From contig JAHFFU010000070.1 in the NCBI GenBank assembly GCA_023247835.1, positions 1 through 6,040 on the forward strand: a stretch of 6,040 bases of DNA, read 5' to 3'. Numbering within the stretch: the stretch's first letter is position 1; every line of letters starts with the position of its first letter. The translations under genes were made by a program, and so were the position numbers. This DNA comes from Candidatus Bathyarchaeota archaeon. Lineage in GTDB: Archaea > Thermoproteota > Bathyarchaeia > 40CM-2-53-6 > FEN-987. This document shows, piece by piece, positions 5,817 to 6,040 of the stretch. The notes below the pieces were generated by a model that had not been told where the DNA came from, did not search any database, and was given only the letters and a program-made list of their open reading frames with translations.

Positions 5817-6040
5817 ATGTTCAAAGAAAGAACTCCGTGGAGCAAACGGCTCAAGGAAGCAGTACACCCAACGCCAATGAAGCAACGAATCAGCGAATGC
5901 CTCTTCAAACTCAAGGTTCAGCAACGAAAACTCGAGAGGACCTCGTACCACATGCAGGAGCGCGACCAGGCACTTTACGGCAAATGCGTTTTAGCCGTTC
6001 AAGGAAAGAATACTGAGCTCGCCTCAATCTACGCCAACGA
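5817..6040 (+). CDS. Second CdvB paralogue (ESCRT-III), 3'-partial
   Basis: An ATG at 5817 opens a frame that runs off the right edge (74 full codons), too short for a long-ORF scan but clearly real. The G-rich AAAGGGGGGAT (5800-5810), overlapping the Lrp stop, serves as ribosome-binding site. The product starts with a basic amphipathic stretch (MFKERTPWSKRLKEAVHP) and continues TPMKQRISECLFKLKVQQRK, HMQERDQALYGKCV and ASIYAN, colinear with both CdvB proteins upstream: HP-x-P-(L/M)K-x-RI, a KLE block, the RD turn, the (R/K)CV cysteine and the start of the YANE block. It is therefore the N-terminal half of the first ESCRT-III hairpin. Whether it has a MIM2 motif or winged helix lies outside the window. 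It is the third ESCRT-III gene of the cluster. Confidence 0.9.
   Translation, partial: MFKERTPWSKRLKEAVHPTPMKQRISECLFKLKVQQRKLERTSYHMQERDQALYGKCVLAVQGKNTELASIYAN

Noticed and set aside
5442..5951. Minus-strand 169-codon frame across the Lrp gene and third CdvB
   Set aside because: It is antisense to two genes with clear protein family matches, and its translation shows no recognisable domain.
1..6040. tRNA genes, CRISPR arrays, insertion sequences or phage elements
   Set aside because: No T-arm/anticodon arrangements, regularly spaced repeats, transposase motifs or terminal repeats were seen. The region looks like stable chromosomal core.

Overview
This window reads as a piece of an archaeal chromosome, most likely from the TACK group (Thermoproteota in the broad sense). 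All genes lie on the + strand and sit close together. The protein set is diagnostic: an Alba chromatin protein plus the full Cdv (ESCRT-based) cell-division machinery. That machinery includes CdvA, which as far as I know is restricted to TACK archaea, so an Asgard or euryarchaeal source is unlikely. Ribosome-binding sites match an archaeal 16S tail (GGAGGTGA, GGTGAT, GTGATC). The extra genes around cdvABC argue against the plain Sulfolobales layout. I cannot name the lineage from sequence alone; Nitrososphaeria, Caldarchaeales or Bathyarchaeia relatives are all possible.

Left part (1-1660): the 3' portion of a polytopic membrane glycosyltransferase of the protein O-mannosyltransferase (GT39/PMT) type, open at the window edge, is followed after about 140 nt by alba. 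Alba has a TTG start behind a near-perfect Shine-Dalgarno and a T6 tract shortly after its stop.

Leader (1608-1959): about 350 nt without a convincing gene. It holds the likely alba terminator, two inverted repeats that share a TTTCGTT motif, a plausible BRE/TATA element, and the GGTGAT ribosome-binding site of the next gene. This is the best candidate for the control region of the division cluster.

Cdv cluster (1960 to the right edge): six co-directional genes with gaps of 5-16 nt, hence very probably one operon. The order is CdvB paralogue without a winged helix, cdvA (PRC barrel, coiled coil, C-terminal ESCRT-III-binding strand), cdvB (ESCRT-III core, MIM2 motif, C-terminal winged helix), cdvC (MIT domain plus Vps4-type AAA ATPase), an Lrp/AsnC-family regulator, and the start of a third CdvB paralogue cut off by the window.

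From work on Sulfolobus and the wider family, CdvA is the membrane-associated platform. It captures CdvB by strand addition to the broken winged helix. Wingless CdvB paralogues then co-polymerise, and CdvC grips MIM2 motifs through its MIT domain and remodels the polymer during constriction. The unusual points here are the clustering of three ESCRT-III paralogues with cdvA and cdvC, and an Lrp-type regulator placed inside the cluster.
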